Shown: positions 18,265-27,207 of the stretch, in pieces
How positions within the stretch are numbered: position 1 is the first letter of the stretch
Layout of the letters: each line of letters opens with the position of its first letter
Assembly (NCBI GenBank): GCA_044464765.1
Contig: JBIQKZ010000004.1
Coordinates: 162,626 to 226,625, forward strand
Direction of reading: 5' to 3'
Length of the DNA stretch: 64,000 nt
Origin: JBIQKZ01 sp044464765
GTDB lineage: Bacteria > Pseudomonadota > Gammaproteobacteria > Burkholderiales > Burkholderiaceae_B
Program-made: the position numbers and the translations under genes
Notes under the pieces: generated by a model
Told to the model about the DNA's origin: nothing
What the model saw: only the letters and a program-made list of their open reading frames with translations
Databases searched by the model: none

Positions 18265-19205
18265 TATTTCAGGAAGGGGTGGTAGTCGCCTGTCAATGGC
18301 GCCAACTCTGCGTTTCGGATCGCCGCCACGGTCGTAATGGCCGTACGATTCTCTTCCAGGCCAAAACCACGGCCCGCCAGAATTTCTTCGTAACTGCGAT
18401 TGTGCAAGTCCGTAAAGCCACCCGAGAACTCAATCTCTTCGCCATCAACCGTAATCGAGCGGTAGGTCCGCTGCCCAGCGGCGCGTTGCGCTTCAGGGAC
18501 ATTTTCCACGTCAACGGACAGGAACCAACGCACACGAGCATTCTCATACTCAAGGTAGCCGGCAGCCTTGGTGTCTGACGAGTGATGAACAATATTGTTC
18601 TGCAAATCGCCAAATATGAAATGCAACATATCGAAAAAGTGAACACCGATATTGGTCGCAATGCCGCCAGATTTCTTCAGGTCGCCCTTCCAGGACTGCA
18701 AATACCAGTGCCCGCGGGATGTAATGTACGTCAAATCAACTTCGTGCTTGGTGTCTTTCTTTTGGCTTTGCACTTTCTCGCGCAACGCCACGATGGACGG
18801 GTGAACACGCAGTTGCAAAATTGTATTGACCTTACGGCCCGTATCACGCTCGATATCCTGCAAACCATCGATATTCCATGGGTTCAAAACCAAGGGCTTT
18901 TCACAGATGGCATCGGCGTCGGAGCGCAAGGCAAAACGCATGTGGGAATCATGTAGGTAGTTGGGAGAGCAAATCGAAACGTAGTCGATTTGACTTCCGT
19001 TATCCGCCCTGCGTGCCTTATCGATATGCCGATCAAATCGCTCAAACTCGGTGAAGAACTCCGCCTCTGGGAAATGACTATCGATAATGCCGACCGAATC
19101 GTTCGGATCCAGTGCCGCGACCAGATTATTCCCGGTAGCCTTAATGGCCTGCATATGACGCGGAGCAATGTAGCCAGCGGCTCCGATAAGGGCGAAGTTT
19201 TTCAT
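18264..19205 (-). CDS. wlbA: UDP-GlcNAcA 3-dehydrogenase (WlbA/WbpB)
   Basis: This Gfo/Idh/MocA-family oxidoreductase of 313 residues has the N-terminal dinucleotide fold (FALIGAAGYIAPRHMQAIK) and CEKPLVLNPW, the family's EKP motif, followed by a C-terminal sheet domain with the catalytic-region segment GGIATNIGVHFFDML. WlbA oxidises C3 of UDP-N-acetylglucosaminuronic acid. The uronic acid itself would come from the 6-dehydrogenase encoded on the other strand at about 30 kb. It is the first of the wlb trio in the direction of transcription, 25 bases after the MarR-like regulator. Confidence 0.93.
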   Translation of the reverse strand: MKNFALIGAAGYIAPRHMQAIKATGNNLVAALDPNDSVGIIDSHFPEAEFFTEFERFDRHIDKARRADNGSQIDYVSICSPNYLHDSHMRFALRSDADAICEKPLVLNPWNIDGLQDIERDTGRKVNTILQLRVHPSIVALREKVQSQKKDTKHEVDLTYITSRGHWYLQSWKGDLKKSGGIATNIGVHFFDMLHFIFGDLQNNIVHHSSDTKAAGYLEYENARVRWFLSVDVENVPEAQRAAGQRTYRSITVDGEEIEFSGGFTDLHNRSYEEILAGRGFGLEENRTAITTVAAIRNAELAPLTGDYHPFLK

Positions 19206-19230
19206 GTTGGTTGAGGGATTCTTAAAGTGG

Positions 19231-19629
19231 TTATTGAATAGTTTTGTCGACTGTAGGCGGCGAACCGACTTCTTCTCGCAATATCTCGATTTCGGCTTTC
19301 AGGTTCTCGTACTCTTGGATTTTATACTTCAAGAATCGGAAAGTAAGGTCCACTTTGGCTGCGATACCACTGGGCGTCAGTAAGTACGCGTACGCCAATT
19401 TATTATGGCTGTTGTGGAAATTCTGCATTTTGATCAGCCCTTTATCCAATAACTGCTTTATGCAGTAGTTGGTTTTGCCCAGGCTAATATCCAGTTCGCG
19501 TGCAAGCTCACGCTGACTCATACCGGGGTTAGATTCCAGTACTCGCAATAGCTTTAGATGATGCTCGTTAGGCGACAATTTGTGCTTCACAACTAGATGA
19601 AGGGGGGTGCGTTCAGCAATTGAACGCAC
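19231..19629 (-). CDS. MarR-type EPS-associated transcriptional regulator
   Basis: This small winged-helix protein of up to 132 residues has the sequence SPNEHHLKLLRVLE, MSQRELARELDISLGKTNY, then LLDKGLIKMQNF and AYAYLLTPSG, which is the 'MarR family EPS-associated' pattern found inside exopolysaccharide and O-antigen loci; a short coiled coil ends it. The displayed start is GTG (19629) without a clear ribosome binding site. Homologues usually begin near SPNEH, so a GTG at 19590 or the TTG just before SPNEH may be the real start. It probably senses or sets transcription of this locus; its operator is unknown, although an inverted repeat at 21592-21613 is a candidate. Confidence 0.85.
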   Translation of the reverse strand: MRSIAERTPLHLVVKHKLSPNEHHLKLLRVLESNPGMSQRELARELDISLGKTNYCIKQLLDKGLIKMQNFHNSHNKLAYAYLLTPSGIAAKVDLTFRFLKYKIQEYENLKAEIEILREEVGSPPTVDKTIQ

Positions 19630-19655
19630 AATGTATCATGAAAGCTAGTTTTCTA

Positions 19656-21500
19656 TCACCGAATTAACCCTTCACACCGCTTTTCTAGCCAGGGTGCCGG
19701 CTGCATAGGCTTGTAGGCATTCTGGGTGCGCACTTGCTGGAACCCCCCAGCCCCCGGGGAGGTTTGCCACGAACCAACTAGTGTGTAATCTTGAATATCA
19801 GCACCAAATGCCTGCAATACCTCGGTCGAAATACTTATTGGCCCGTCAGGCTCAACAAGCAACCAAGCCTCCGCGAGCACCGAGCAATCCACTCGGCGTA
19901 AAGACTCTGTCACAAATTGATCACTTCCAGGATACCCCCCCAGCATCCAGGGTTGCCCAACACTTTTCGCCCCAAAGAGATGCAACAACCCTGGCGACTG
20001 TCCTGTTAAGTCGATCATGGGAGTGCCCCGAATAAAACCCGCACTCTTAACCGCTTCCTGCGCCGCTTGTAGATACTTTCCGTAAGCCTCCTCAACGATA
20101 ACGCTTGAGCCGCCATTTCCTATAGAAAGCGAATAGTCGTTCAGAAATAATGGCTGAGGCTGTCGATACGGTTTCTCCAAGCTAGTGTGTAGACTGAGCG
20201 TGACAAATACTTGGGTAGCTATCGCCATTACTAACAAAGCTGCAACGTTTTGCCGCCGCCGTATCGTTATAGACATCGCAGCCAACCCTGTCATTACCCA
20301 AAAAACAGATGCGGCCTCCATAGCCTGCCAATACATATTGCCTGTTCCAAAAACATAAGCAAATGGCAAAACAGCAAGAAAAACAGCTAATAAACAAGCC
20401 CGCCAAAGTTCCAAACCTCTTCCCCAACAAGGCAAAAGAACTATGGCGTATAGGACACCGGCCAAGGGAATAGCCAGAATCAGCAGATGCTGAAATTGAC
20501 CGATGTTTATATGTAACGACGGGCTATAGAAAATAACTGCAAAAATCAATGCCATTGCAGCAACCACTACGACAAGCGACACAAGTGTAGGCACCTTATA
20601 GCGCGTACTGGCACAAAAACACCACAACCAAAGAAACATAGTCAGCCCGAACCACCACTGCCTCTCAGCATTATTTAGTGGCCACGCCTCTAGTCGCCAA
20701 ATTCCGGCCGCTGTATGACCTCCGCCCAACAACTGAGACATAAACATCCCCCGCCGTATGCGCTCTACCGATTCAAACGTTCCTCCATCAACAACATAGC
20801 TGCTGGCTAAAAGTAAAATCGCAGTCAACGCAAGCAATCCAAGCACCAATCGCACCCGCATCACTCCACCAAGTAACAAGTAGGCGGTCACACAAACAGC
20901 AAGGACAGCAGCAGTAGTTGGCTTAGCCATAAAAGCTAACCACGCTCCCACGCCAATTAGTATCCAGCCAAGTACGCTTAAACGAGTAAAATCGGCTTTC
21001 GCTAAGCATAGCCCGATGGCAGCTAGCAGCAACGACTGAGTCGCCAAGGTGTTATAGCTAGGAGTCGGCAGCCAACTGCCTGCGATCACTAGAGCTAATA
21101 AGGCAGCGCTTCCATACCCAGCGGCTACGACCAACCGCCCCCACCCTGGGCGTGGGAATAAAGGGGTAAGTCGCTCCATCAAGGCATACGCCAACCCTAC
21201 TCCTAGACCATAAGTCAATAGGACATTAATTTGCCGGAGGCGGACTAAATCTTCGCCAGCAAGCAAGTACAGCGGACGATAAATAAAGCCGAATTGACTT
21301 ATAAATGAACTGAAGCCGAAAGTCTGAGTCAGCCAAGTTAGATAAAAGCCTTCGTCGGTGATGTCCAGGCCGTAGTGACTAAAATACAATGCCCACCCTA
21401 CCAAGCCGACCGATGCAAGACCAGATAACACCAACAGAGTTCGATCAACTACACAACAAAAGCAAGGCACCGCACGTTCTTCGTCTCTAAACGAAACCAT
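19656..21500 (-). CDS. Multi-spanning GT-C-like membrane glycosyltransferase (putative)
   Basis: This protein of 614 residues has about ten to twelve membrane helices and a C-terminal soluble domain of ~150 residues. After the first helix comes HYGLDITDEGFYLTW, an acidic first-loop motif of the kind that binds polyprenyl-phosphate sugars in GT-C enzymes (GT39/GT83-like). No close family is recognised. It is the first gene of the - strand series and diverges from a polyprenyl-phosphate glycosyltransferase gene, so it could be the periplasmic transferase that uses the lipid-linked sugar made by that module. GT-C assignment is inference from topology and the acidic motif. Confidence 0.6.
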   Translation of the reverse strand: MVSFRDEERAVPCFCCVVDRTLLVLSGLASVGLVGWALYFSHYGLDITDEGFYLTWLTQTFGFSSFISQFGFIYRPLYLLAGEDLVRLRQINVLLTYGLGVGLAYALMERLTPLFPRPGWGRLVVAAGYGSAALLALVIAGSWLPTPSYNTLATQSLLLAAIGLCLAKADFTRLSVLGWILIGVGAWLAFMAKPTTAAVLAVCVTAYLLLGGVMRVRLVLGLLALTAILLLASSYVVDGGTFESVERIRRGMFMSQLLGGGHTAAGIWRLEAWPLNNAERQWWFGLTMFLWLWCFCASTRYKVPTLVSLVVVVAAMALIFAVIFYSPSLHINIGQFQHLLILAIPLAGVLYAIVLLPCWGRGLELWRACLLAVFLAVLPFAYVFGTGNMYWQAMEAASVFWVMTGLAAMSITIRRRQNVAALLVMAIATQVFVTLSLHTSLEKPYRQPQPLFLNDYSLSIGNGGSSVIVEEAYGKYLQAAQEAVKSAGFIRGTPMIDLTGQSPGLLHLFGAKSVGQPWMLGGYPGSDQFVTESLRRVDCSVLAEAWLLVEPDGPISISTEVLQAFGADIQDYTLVGSWQTSPGAGGFQQVRTQNAYKPMQPAPWLEKRCEGLIR

Positions 21501-21591
21501 AGCTAATCCACCACATAAAAATAACGCACCCGCCTATCTTCTCGGAGATGCCATCTATTTACCTCTTGCTCCCTGCCGGGAGACACGCAAG

Positions 21592-21613
21592 AATAGGAAC
21601 AAAAATTCCTATT
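21592..21613. promoter_or_regulatory. inverted repeat in divergent promoter region
   Basis: A perfect 8-bp inverted repeat (AATAGGAA, six-base A-rich spacer, TTCCTATT) lies in the 172-base space between the divergently oriented polysaccharide gene series. It is not at the end of any gene, so a terminator is unlikely; an operator for both directions, for example for the EPS-type MarR regulator encoded nearby, is the simplest reading. Role is inferred. Confidence 0.45.
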
Positions 21614-21672
21614 AATCCTCTCGTGCTTTAATAACATTCATAGTCGTAATTATTGCGGTCTAGAGAAAACCA

Positions 21673-22617
21673 ATGGAAAAACACCATCCCAACATCTCGG
21701 TTGTTGTGCCCGTTTTTAATAGTGAAAAATCATTAGCGAAATTCTACGCCCGTACATCTGAAACACTTGAGTCAGTTTCCACAGACTGGGAAATTATATT
21801 CGTAGACGACGGCAGTACAGATAGCTCCTGGAATGAGCTATTAACACTCCGTAAGAACGACCAATCAGTAAAAATCATCCGTTTGGCACGTAATCACGGC
21901 CAACAGCATGCCACGCTTTGCGGAATTGGCTATGCGCAAAAGGACTACATCATAACGATTGACGATGACTTGCAATGCTTCCCTGAAGACATACCATTAT
22001 TTATCGCTGAGCTGACCGAGGGAAAGGATGTGGTCATCGGCCACATCCTTGCAAAGCAGCATTCACTGTGGAGAAATATTTGTTCAAATATAAATGGAGC
22101 TCTCGCTGGCAAGGTAATTGGCAAGCCGCAGCATTTATCTTTATCCAGCTACAGGGGCTTTTCCAAGAAAATAGCTCAAAAACTCATCAAATATAAGGGT
22201 GCTCATCCGCATATCGCTGCACTATTATTAAAACTTACTCCTCCGAGCGGCATTTGCAACGTTAGGGTACGTCATGCCCCACGTAGTGATGGAAAAGCAA
22301 GTACCTATTCATTAGTCAAGTTAACCAGAGCTTTCTCGTATTTGTTGATTAACCACTCTCTTCTCCCATTGCGGTTTATGATTGGTTGGGGCGTAACGAT
22401 CAGCATCTTAAGCGTTGCATTCGCCATATGGGTACTGGTCCGTGCCCTAATGCTTGACGCTGCGGCGTCTGGATGGGCTTCTCTTGCCGTCCTGATTTCT
22501 TTTTTAGCTGGCAATATTCTTTTATCACTAGGAATCGTTGGCGAGTATCTGGGCCGCCTAGTAGAGGAGTCCAGTAATATCTCTCAGTTCTCCATCTACG
22601 AAGAACACGTCTCATGA
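21673..22617 (+). CDS. Polyprenyl-phosphate family 2 glycosyltransferase (GtrB/ArnC/DPM type)
   Basis: This protein of 314 residues has an N-terminal GT-A domain (SVVVPVFNSEKSL, then FVDDGSTDSSW and the catalytic TIDDDLQCFPEDI segment) and two C-terminal membrane helices (residues ~235-300, ending in SLGIVGEYLGRLVEE). The layout and the DDDLQ-PED pattern are those of GtrB, ArnC and dolichol-phosphate mannose synthases, which put a single sugar on undecaprenyl phosphate. It starts the + strand series and its stop overlaps the next ATG (ATGA). In this context the sugar is probably the modified amino sugar made by the downstream genes; donor identity is unknown. Confidence 0.88.
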   Translation: MEKHHPNISVVVPVFNSEKSLAKFYARTSETLESVSTDWEIIFVDDGSTDSSWNELLTLRKNDQSVKIIRLARNHGQQHATLCGIGYAQKDYIITIDDDLQCFPEDIPLFIAELTEGKDVVIGHILAKQHSLWRNICSNINGALAGKVIGKPQHLSLSSYRGFSKKIAQKLIKYKGAHPHIAALLLKLTPPSGICNVRVRHAPRSDGKASTYSLVKLTRAFSYLLINHSLLPLRFMIGWGVTISILSVAFAIWVLVRALMLDAAASGWASLAVLISFLAGNILLSLGIVGEYLGRLVEESSNISQFSIYEEHVS

Positions 22618-23534
22618 ATCACGACTCTGACCCGGCCCTACCCACGCTTCATGTCTCCGATTACTTTGAGCGGAAACTCATCATACGCGACGGAACCTTT
22701 TGCCGTCTTGATGAAGCTGAAGCCATCCAGCAAGGAGCGATGGCGTATTGTCAGAACCTGTATTACTTGCAGAAAGCCATAACAAATCTTAATGTCTCAG
22801 CGGTGCTGACAACACCCGAACTGGCGCAAGACCTAACCACTACGGATAAAGCCGTTGTTGCTTGCGTTGATCCAAGATTTGCATTCTTTGAGCTATACAA
22901 TGCGCTCTACGGTGCCAGCGTGAACGCCTCGAGCCCTAATCCGAGCATTGGCAGAGACTGTCGCATACACAGCAGTGCCCATCTAGGCTCCAATGTCACT
23001 CTCGGAGATCGTGTAGAGCTTGCCGCGAATGTCGTAGTGGAAAATTTTTCGATTATTGCAAACGATGTTTATATTGGGCCAAACGCAGTAATAGGCGCAG
23101 AAGGCTTAATTACCCTGCGCCACCACGACGGTCGTCTTTTAACCGTGAAGCATGCTGGCGGCGTCCAAATTGACGAAGGAACCCAAGTCCTTGCGGGCGC
23201 GGTTATCGCCAAGTCTCTTTTTAGCAAACCTACCCACATAGGCAAAAATTGCCAAGTGGGCATTCTGGCAAACATAGGCCATGGCGCCTCCGTGGGTAAC
23301 AATTCCGTGATTTCTGGCAATACAGTAATAGCTGGCCGAACGAGAATTGGGCAAAACGTCTGGATTGGCGCGTCTGTTTCTATCGCTCAGGGCTTATCAG
23401 TCGGACACCATGCACAAATCAAAATGGGGTCAGTTGTGGTAGGTAACGTTGATGACGCTAGTATTGTTTCTGGTAACTTTGCTTTATCCCATAAGGCCAA
23501 TATGAAAGACTTTTTACGAAAGCAGCGAACATGA
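22614..23534 (+). CDS. LpxD-like acyltransferase (left-handed beta helix)
   Basis: This protein of 306 residues is laid out like LpxD, the UDP-3-O-(3-hydroxyacyl)glucosamine N-acyltransferase. An N-terminal uridine-binding-like domain (about residues 1-105) is followed by hexapeptide repeats (IGRDCRIHSSAHLGSNVTLG, from ~110 on) and a His in ILANIGHGASVGNN where the catalytic His of LpxD lies. LpxD uses acyl-ACP. An ACP and a ketoacyl synthase III are encoded two and three genes on, so I infer that this protein N-acylates an amino sugar with an acyl group supplied on that ACP. It is not expected to be the lipid A enzyme, which is normally in the fabZ-lpxA cluster. Confidence 0.8.
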   Translation: MNHDSDPALPTLHVSDYFERKLIIRDGTFCRLDEAEAIQQGAMAYCQNLYYLQKAITNLNVSAVLTTPELAQDLTTTDKAVVACVDPRFAFFELYNALYGASVNASSPNPSIGRDCRIHSSAHLGSNVTLGDRVELAANVVVENFSIIANDVYIGPNAVIGAEGLITLRHHDGRLLTVKHAGGVQIDEGTQVLAGAVIAKSLFSKPTHIGKNCQVGILANIGHGASVGNNSVISGNTVIAGRTRIGQNVWIGASVSIAQGLSVGHHAQIKMGSVVVGNVDDASIVSGNFALSHKANMKDFLRKQRT

Positions 23535-24142
23535 CAAGCTATCCGTTGGACTTTACTCTCAAGGGTTCAAGATCGTACATTCATGGACCGGATATTTTTA
23601 ATGCCTGTATAGCCGTACTTGGCAAACAGGGCATTCATGAAACTACAACTATCGACTTTACGCTTCAGAAAACCACCGGATCAAATCTCATCGCCGTAGT
23701 TAGCGATGAAGCTCCGGACGCAAGCAATCCATTGTCCATCGGTAACCTGAAATGCCAAACACCTGGGGGTAAGAGCTATGGGATTACTCTGATACAAGGC
23801 ACCACACTGCCGCAAGCACGTATGCTGTACGACGAATCATGGATTGCAGGGCAGTGCAACATTAACTTGGAGCACCGTCACATAACCCTCCCCAAAGCGG
23901 ACACGGACTATAGCCACATAGAAGTGATCATATCCATGACCAAGGCTTTACACTTAAATCTTTTCCCTGATTTAAAGCGCAGATGGGTGTTCTGTCGCTG
24001 GAGTGGGCCATATTGGCCGCTGAGTGATCGGTTGGACGGCTTAAGCCTGCAACTAAAGCAAGCGGTGGGAACACGACTAACTCGAACAGAAGCAACCCTT
24101 CAAAACGAAGTAGTGGGTAATATCTATTTCAGTGCCAGGTAA
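23531..24142 (+). CDS. Unrecognised protein of the acyl-sugar module
   Basis: This protein of 203 residues overlaps the preceding stop by four bases (ATGA) and ends five bases before the ketoacyl synthase gene, so it is clearly part of the same unit. No signal peptide or membrane helix is visible. A conserved-looking start (GSRSYIHGPDIFNAC), a Trp/Arg-rich stretch (RRWVFCRWSGPYWPLSD, residues ~152-168) and mixed beta/alpha character can be seen, but I do not recognise the family. Its position between an LpxD-like acyltransferase and a KAS III suggests a role in making or handling the acyl thioester; that is inference only. Confidence 0.8.
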   Translation: MTSYPLDFTLKGSRSYIHGPDIFNACIAVLGKQGIHETTTIDFTLQKTTGSNLIAVVSDEAPDASNPLSIGNLKCQTPGGKSYGITLIQGTTLPQARMLYDESWIAGQCNINLEHRHITLPKADTDYSHIEVIISMTKALHLNLFPDLKRRWVFCRWSGPYWPLSDRLDGLSLQLKQAVGTRLTRTEATLQNEVVGNIYFSAR

Positions 24143-24147
24143 GCAAG

Positions 24148-25071
24148 ATGATCGGAATTGAAAGTATCGGCACCTATTTGCCGCCAGATCGCCTAGACAA
24201 TGTAAAACGTGCGTCCGATCTAGGCGCTACCCCTCAACAGGTAGAAGACAGGATAGGCTTTCGCAAAGCTGCCCAAATGGCAAAAGGTGACAGCGCTCTT
24301 TCGTTGGCCACAGGCGCCATTAATAAGCTATCGGAACAGCAAGCCCTGGATCTATCTTCTATTCAAGTTTTGGTCGCCGTTACCCAAAACCCTGACCGCA
24401 ATATCCCCCATCTATCCGCAGAGATTCACGGTGCAATGGAGCTTCCCGAAAGTTGTGCCTGCTTTGATATCGGACTCGGCTGCTCAGGTTACGTTTACGC
24501 GCTGTCTATCATCAAAGCGTTCATGGAAACGAATGGGTTCAGCAGAGGGCTACTGATCACTGCTGACCCATATTCTAAAATAGTTAACCAAAGCGACAAA
24601 AACACAGCACTTATTTTTGGCGATGGGGCAACAGCAACCTTGATCTCCGACAACCCTATTTTCGAACCAGGTAGCTTCCTCTTTGGAACACGGGGAGCAG
24701 ACGCTGACAAGCTGGTGTGTAATGATGCCACCCTATTTATGAACGGTCGTGCCGTATTCAATTTCGCCGTCAAACAGATTCCAAACGAAATCAACATGCT
24801 CGTCCAAAAGAATGGCTTATCTTTGGATAAAGTAGATAGCTTTATATTACATCAAGGCAGTCGATATATTGTTGAAACAATCGCCGACCGTTTGCATGTG
24901 AGCAGGGATAAAGTGCCCTTCCTATCTGCAGAGTATGGCAACACGGTCTCGTCGTCCATTCCCATGGTATTGGCTGACGTCATGCAAGACTCAGCAAAAA
25001 GAACCATAGTTCTTTCAGGATTTGGTGTTGGGCTGTCATGGGCAAGTACGATCATTAAAAGAAGGATATAG
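24148..25071 (+). CDS. 3-oxoacyl-ACP synthase III (KAS III, FabH-like)
   Basis: This thiolase-fold condensing enzyme of 307 residues has all three catalytic residues of KAS III: Cys in FDIGLGCSGYVYAL, His in FILHQGSRYIV, and Asn in EYGNTVSSSIP. It condenses a short acyl-CoA starter with malonyl-ACP. Placement directly before an ACP gene and after an LpxD-like acyltransferase, inside a polysaccharide locus rather than the fab cluster, marks it as a pathway-specific enzyme that makes a short beta-keto (perhaps later hydroxy) acyl group. The acyl product is unknown. Confidence 0.9.
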   Translation: MIGIESIGTYLPPDRLDNVKRASDLGATPQQVEDRIGFRKAAQMAKGDSALSLATGAINKLSEQQALDLSSIQVLVAVTQNPDRNIPHLSAEIHGAMELPESCACFDIGLGCSGYVYALSIIKAFMETNGFSRGLLITADPYSKIVNQSDKNTALIFGDGATATLISDNPIFEPGSFLFGTRGADADKLVCNDATLFMNGRAVFNFAVKQIPNEINMLVQKNGLSLDKVDSFILHQGSRYIVETIADRLHVSRDKVPFLSAEYGNTVSSSIPMVLADVMQDSAKRTIVLSGFGVGLSWASTIIKRRI

Positions 25072-25074
25072 TCA

Positions 25075-25311
25075 ATGCATGTAAAACGAGAAGACGTCAT
25101 TCAGGCGATACACGAGGCCAAAGTTGTAGCCAATCCTGATAATTTAAGGGACGATGTGAAGTTAGTGGATCAGGGTCTCGACTCGCTGGGATTTTTGAAT
25201 GTTATTTTGATACTGGATGAAAAATACGGCCTAGAAACTCCCGATAACGACATTGATGAACTCACCACTATTAACGCCATAGTTCTATACCTTAATGACC
25301 GTCTCAAGTAG
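25075..25311 (+). CDS. Acyl carrier protein, pathway specific
   Basis: This protein of 78 residues has the four-helix ACP pattern and the phosphopantetheine serine in LVDQGLDSLGFLNVI (the DSL motif, Ser at ~residue 38). It differs from housekeeping AcpP in the residues around the motif. It follows the KAS III gene by three bases and would carry the acyl chain from that synthase to the LpxD-like transferase. A stand-alone ACP in an O-antigen locus is uncommon and is the strongest sign of a dedicated acyl branch. Confidence 0.9.
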   Translation: MHVKREDVIQAIHEAKVVANPDNLRDDVKLVDQGLDSLGFLNVILILDEKYGLETPDNDIDELTTINAIVLYLNDRLK

Positions 25312-25334
25312 AGCATTTAGAAGTATGCGCCATC

Positions 25335-26303
25335 TTGAACAATAAACCCACTGACCTCTTCGAAGCATCTTCCCGTTGCCGATATCTTCTAAAAATCGTG
25401 ATCGCAATAGCTGCGTTCACCGGGCTTTATTTGATCTCCGACACCCGGATGCTTGCGACAACTTTACATGAGGCAGACTACCTCATCGTAGGTTTGGGAG
25501 CAGGAGTATTTTTGTACGGCCAATATCTAGCTGCCCAACGCTGGCGCCTAGTTCTTGCAGTAGGCTCTATGCCTGTCTCCCGCCTTACCGCATTACGCTT
25601 GAACTTGGTAGGTACATTTGTAGGCAATTTCTTACCTGGACAAGGCGGCGGCGATATTGTGAAGGCCACCTTTTTATTTTCTACTTTCCCTGAACACAAG
25701 CCCGCCCTAATGGCTTCCGTAGTATATGACCGGATTTTGGGGCTGTTAGCCATATTAGCCCTCGCCGGCATAGGCGCATTGTCCGTAGGCAATGAGACGG
25801 GAGACTGGCACTTGGCGGCACTGGTGGGCTGGGGAATACTATGCTTGACTTGTCTCTTTTTCGTCCTTTGGTTAACACGCAACCTGCTATCTTTCGGTGG
25901 ATTACTTAAAACGTGGTTCGGAAGAAAACTCGGCAGCTTCACAGACGCCTTCCTTTGTTTTTCCATGTCGCATGCCCTACTTATCCGCTGTTTAGCACTT
26001 AGCTTGGCATTCCAACTACTATGGGCCGTTTCTGTTTGGTTAATGATGCGCGCTGTATCAGATGCGGTGCCATTCGTATTCGTTTTGCTAGCTGCCCCAA
26101 TATCAGTCCTGGTGGCTGCTGTACCTATTTCCTTAGGTGGGTTAGGAGTGCGCGAAGGCGTGATCGCTCTAGTCCTTAGCCAGTTCGGAGTCGAAACTGC
26201 TGTTGCCACTGCCGGCGCGATATTATCGTTAGCGCCAATACTACTGGCATCGCTGCTAGGCGCCATTCTAATGCTGTTGAAAACAAATAAAATTTACCCT
26301 TGA
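25335..26303 (+). CDS. UPF0104 / lysylphosphatidylglycerol-synthase-TM family membrane protein
   Basis: This protein of 322 residues has about eight membrane helices and the family landmarks FVGNFLPGQGGGDIVKA and PISLGGLGVREGVI. Members include the flippase domain of MprF, archaeal AglD and YbhN. In glycan loci such proteins are proposed to help move polyprenyl-phosphate-linked sugars across the membrane. Here it follows the ACP gene and would fit as the translocase for the GtrB-type product. The start is TTG; no in-frame ATG lies nearby. The transport role is inference. Confidence 0.8.
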   Translation: MNNKPTDLFEASSRCRYLLKIVIAIAAFTGLYLISDTRMLATTLHEADYLIVGLGAGVFLYGQYLAAQRWRLVLAVGSMPVSRLTALRLNLVGTFVGNFLPGQGGGDIVKATFLFSTFPEHKPALMASVVYDRILGLLAILALAGIGALSVGNETGDWHLAALVGWGILCLTCLFFVLWLTRNLLSFGGLLKTWFGRKLGSFTDAFLCFSMSHALLIRCLALSLAFQLLWAVSVWLMMRAVSDAVPFVFVLLAAPISVLVAAVPISLGGLGVREGVIALVLSQFGVETAVATAGAILSLAPILLASLLGAILMLLKTNKIYP

Positions 26304-26328
26304 CTCAGGACTCTGCGAGAGATTTTCT

Positions 26329-27198
26329 ATGAAACGATGTCTGTCGTGCGCTACGCCCTTTTCATCGCAAGACTGGCAATGTCCTTCTTGCCGCTTTATA
26401 CCAGCTGTCCATAACGGTATTTATAGCTTCGCACCTGACCTTTCTGGGCACGATGACGACTACGATCCTAGCCGTTACGACACGATTAAGCTGTTTCAGC
26501 AGCAACACTTCTGGTTCCGTGGCCGGAACGAACTGATCTGTGCCCAACTGAAGAAGCACTTCTCCAGCAGCGTCTCTATCCTTGAGATAGGATGCGGGAC
26601 GGGCCAGGTATTAAACGCCATCAACTCGGCATTTCCGGCAATGCACCTATGTGGAACGGAAATTCATACTCAAGGTCTAGAGCTTGCACGGCATGACCTT
26701 CCAAATGCTGAATTTCTTCAAATTGACGCACGCGCCATCCCATTCGAGGAGGAGTTTGATGTGGTATGTGCCTTTGATGTTATTGAGCATATTGAAGAGG
26801 ACTGCACCGCTTTGACACAATTGCATCAAGCTTGTCGCCCTGGAGGAGGCGTCATACTGACAGTTCCCCAACATGACTGGCTATGGAGCAAACGAGACGA
26901 ACTAGCTCACCACAAAAGGCGCTACTCCAGGCACGACCTGCTTAAAAAGCTAAGGGACGTTGGTTTCGTTACTCAGGAGGCCACCTCCTTTATCACATTT
27001 CTATTACCGTTAATGTTTCTCTCACGCCTGCGACAGCGCAATGACGCATCGACCGAAGAAAATAGCGAGTTTCAATTGTCGCCCACGGCCAATCGCGTAT
27101 TTCTTACGCTTTCCCGCTGCGAAAACTGGCTTATTTCAAGGGGGATTCGTTTACCCATCGGTGGATCCCTGCTGGTTATCGCGAAGAAGCCGCTATAA
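26329..27198 (+). CDS. Class I SAM methyltransferase with N-terminal zinc ribbon
   Basis: This protein of 289 residues begins with a four-Cys zinc ribbon (CLSC at 4-7 and CPSC at 19-22), then a Rossmann methyltransferase domain with ILEIGCGTGQVLNA as the SAM-binding motif I and FDVVCAFDVIEHIEED as motif II/III. The C-terminus has a hydrophobic stretch (SFITFLLPLMFLSRL) that may contact the membrane. It likely methylates the sugar or acyl moiety made by the preceding genes, or a lipid-linked intermediate; the substrate is not readable from sequence. Confidence 0.82.
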   Translation: MKRCLSCATPFSSQDWQCPSCRFIPAVHNGIYSFAPDLSGHDDDYDPSRYDTIKLFQQQHFWFRGRNELICAQLKKHFSSSVSILEIGCGTGQVLNAINSAFPAMHLCGTEIHTQGLELARHDLPNAEFLQIDARAIPFEEEFDVVCAFDVIEHIEEDCTALTQLHQACRPGGGVILTVPQHDWLWSKRDELAHHKRRYSRHDLLKKLRDVGFVTQEATSFITFLLPLMFLSRLRQRNDASTEENSEFQLSPTANRVFLTLSRCENWLISRGIRLPIGGSLLVIAKKPL

Positions 27199-27207
27199 GA
27201 CTAACCA

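Noticed and set aside
25478..26266. 262-codon open frame on the - strand
   Set aside because: Thr/Asn/Pro-rich shadow antisense to the UPF0104 gene.
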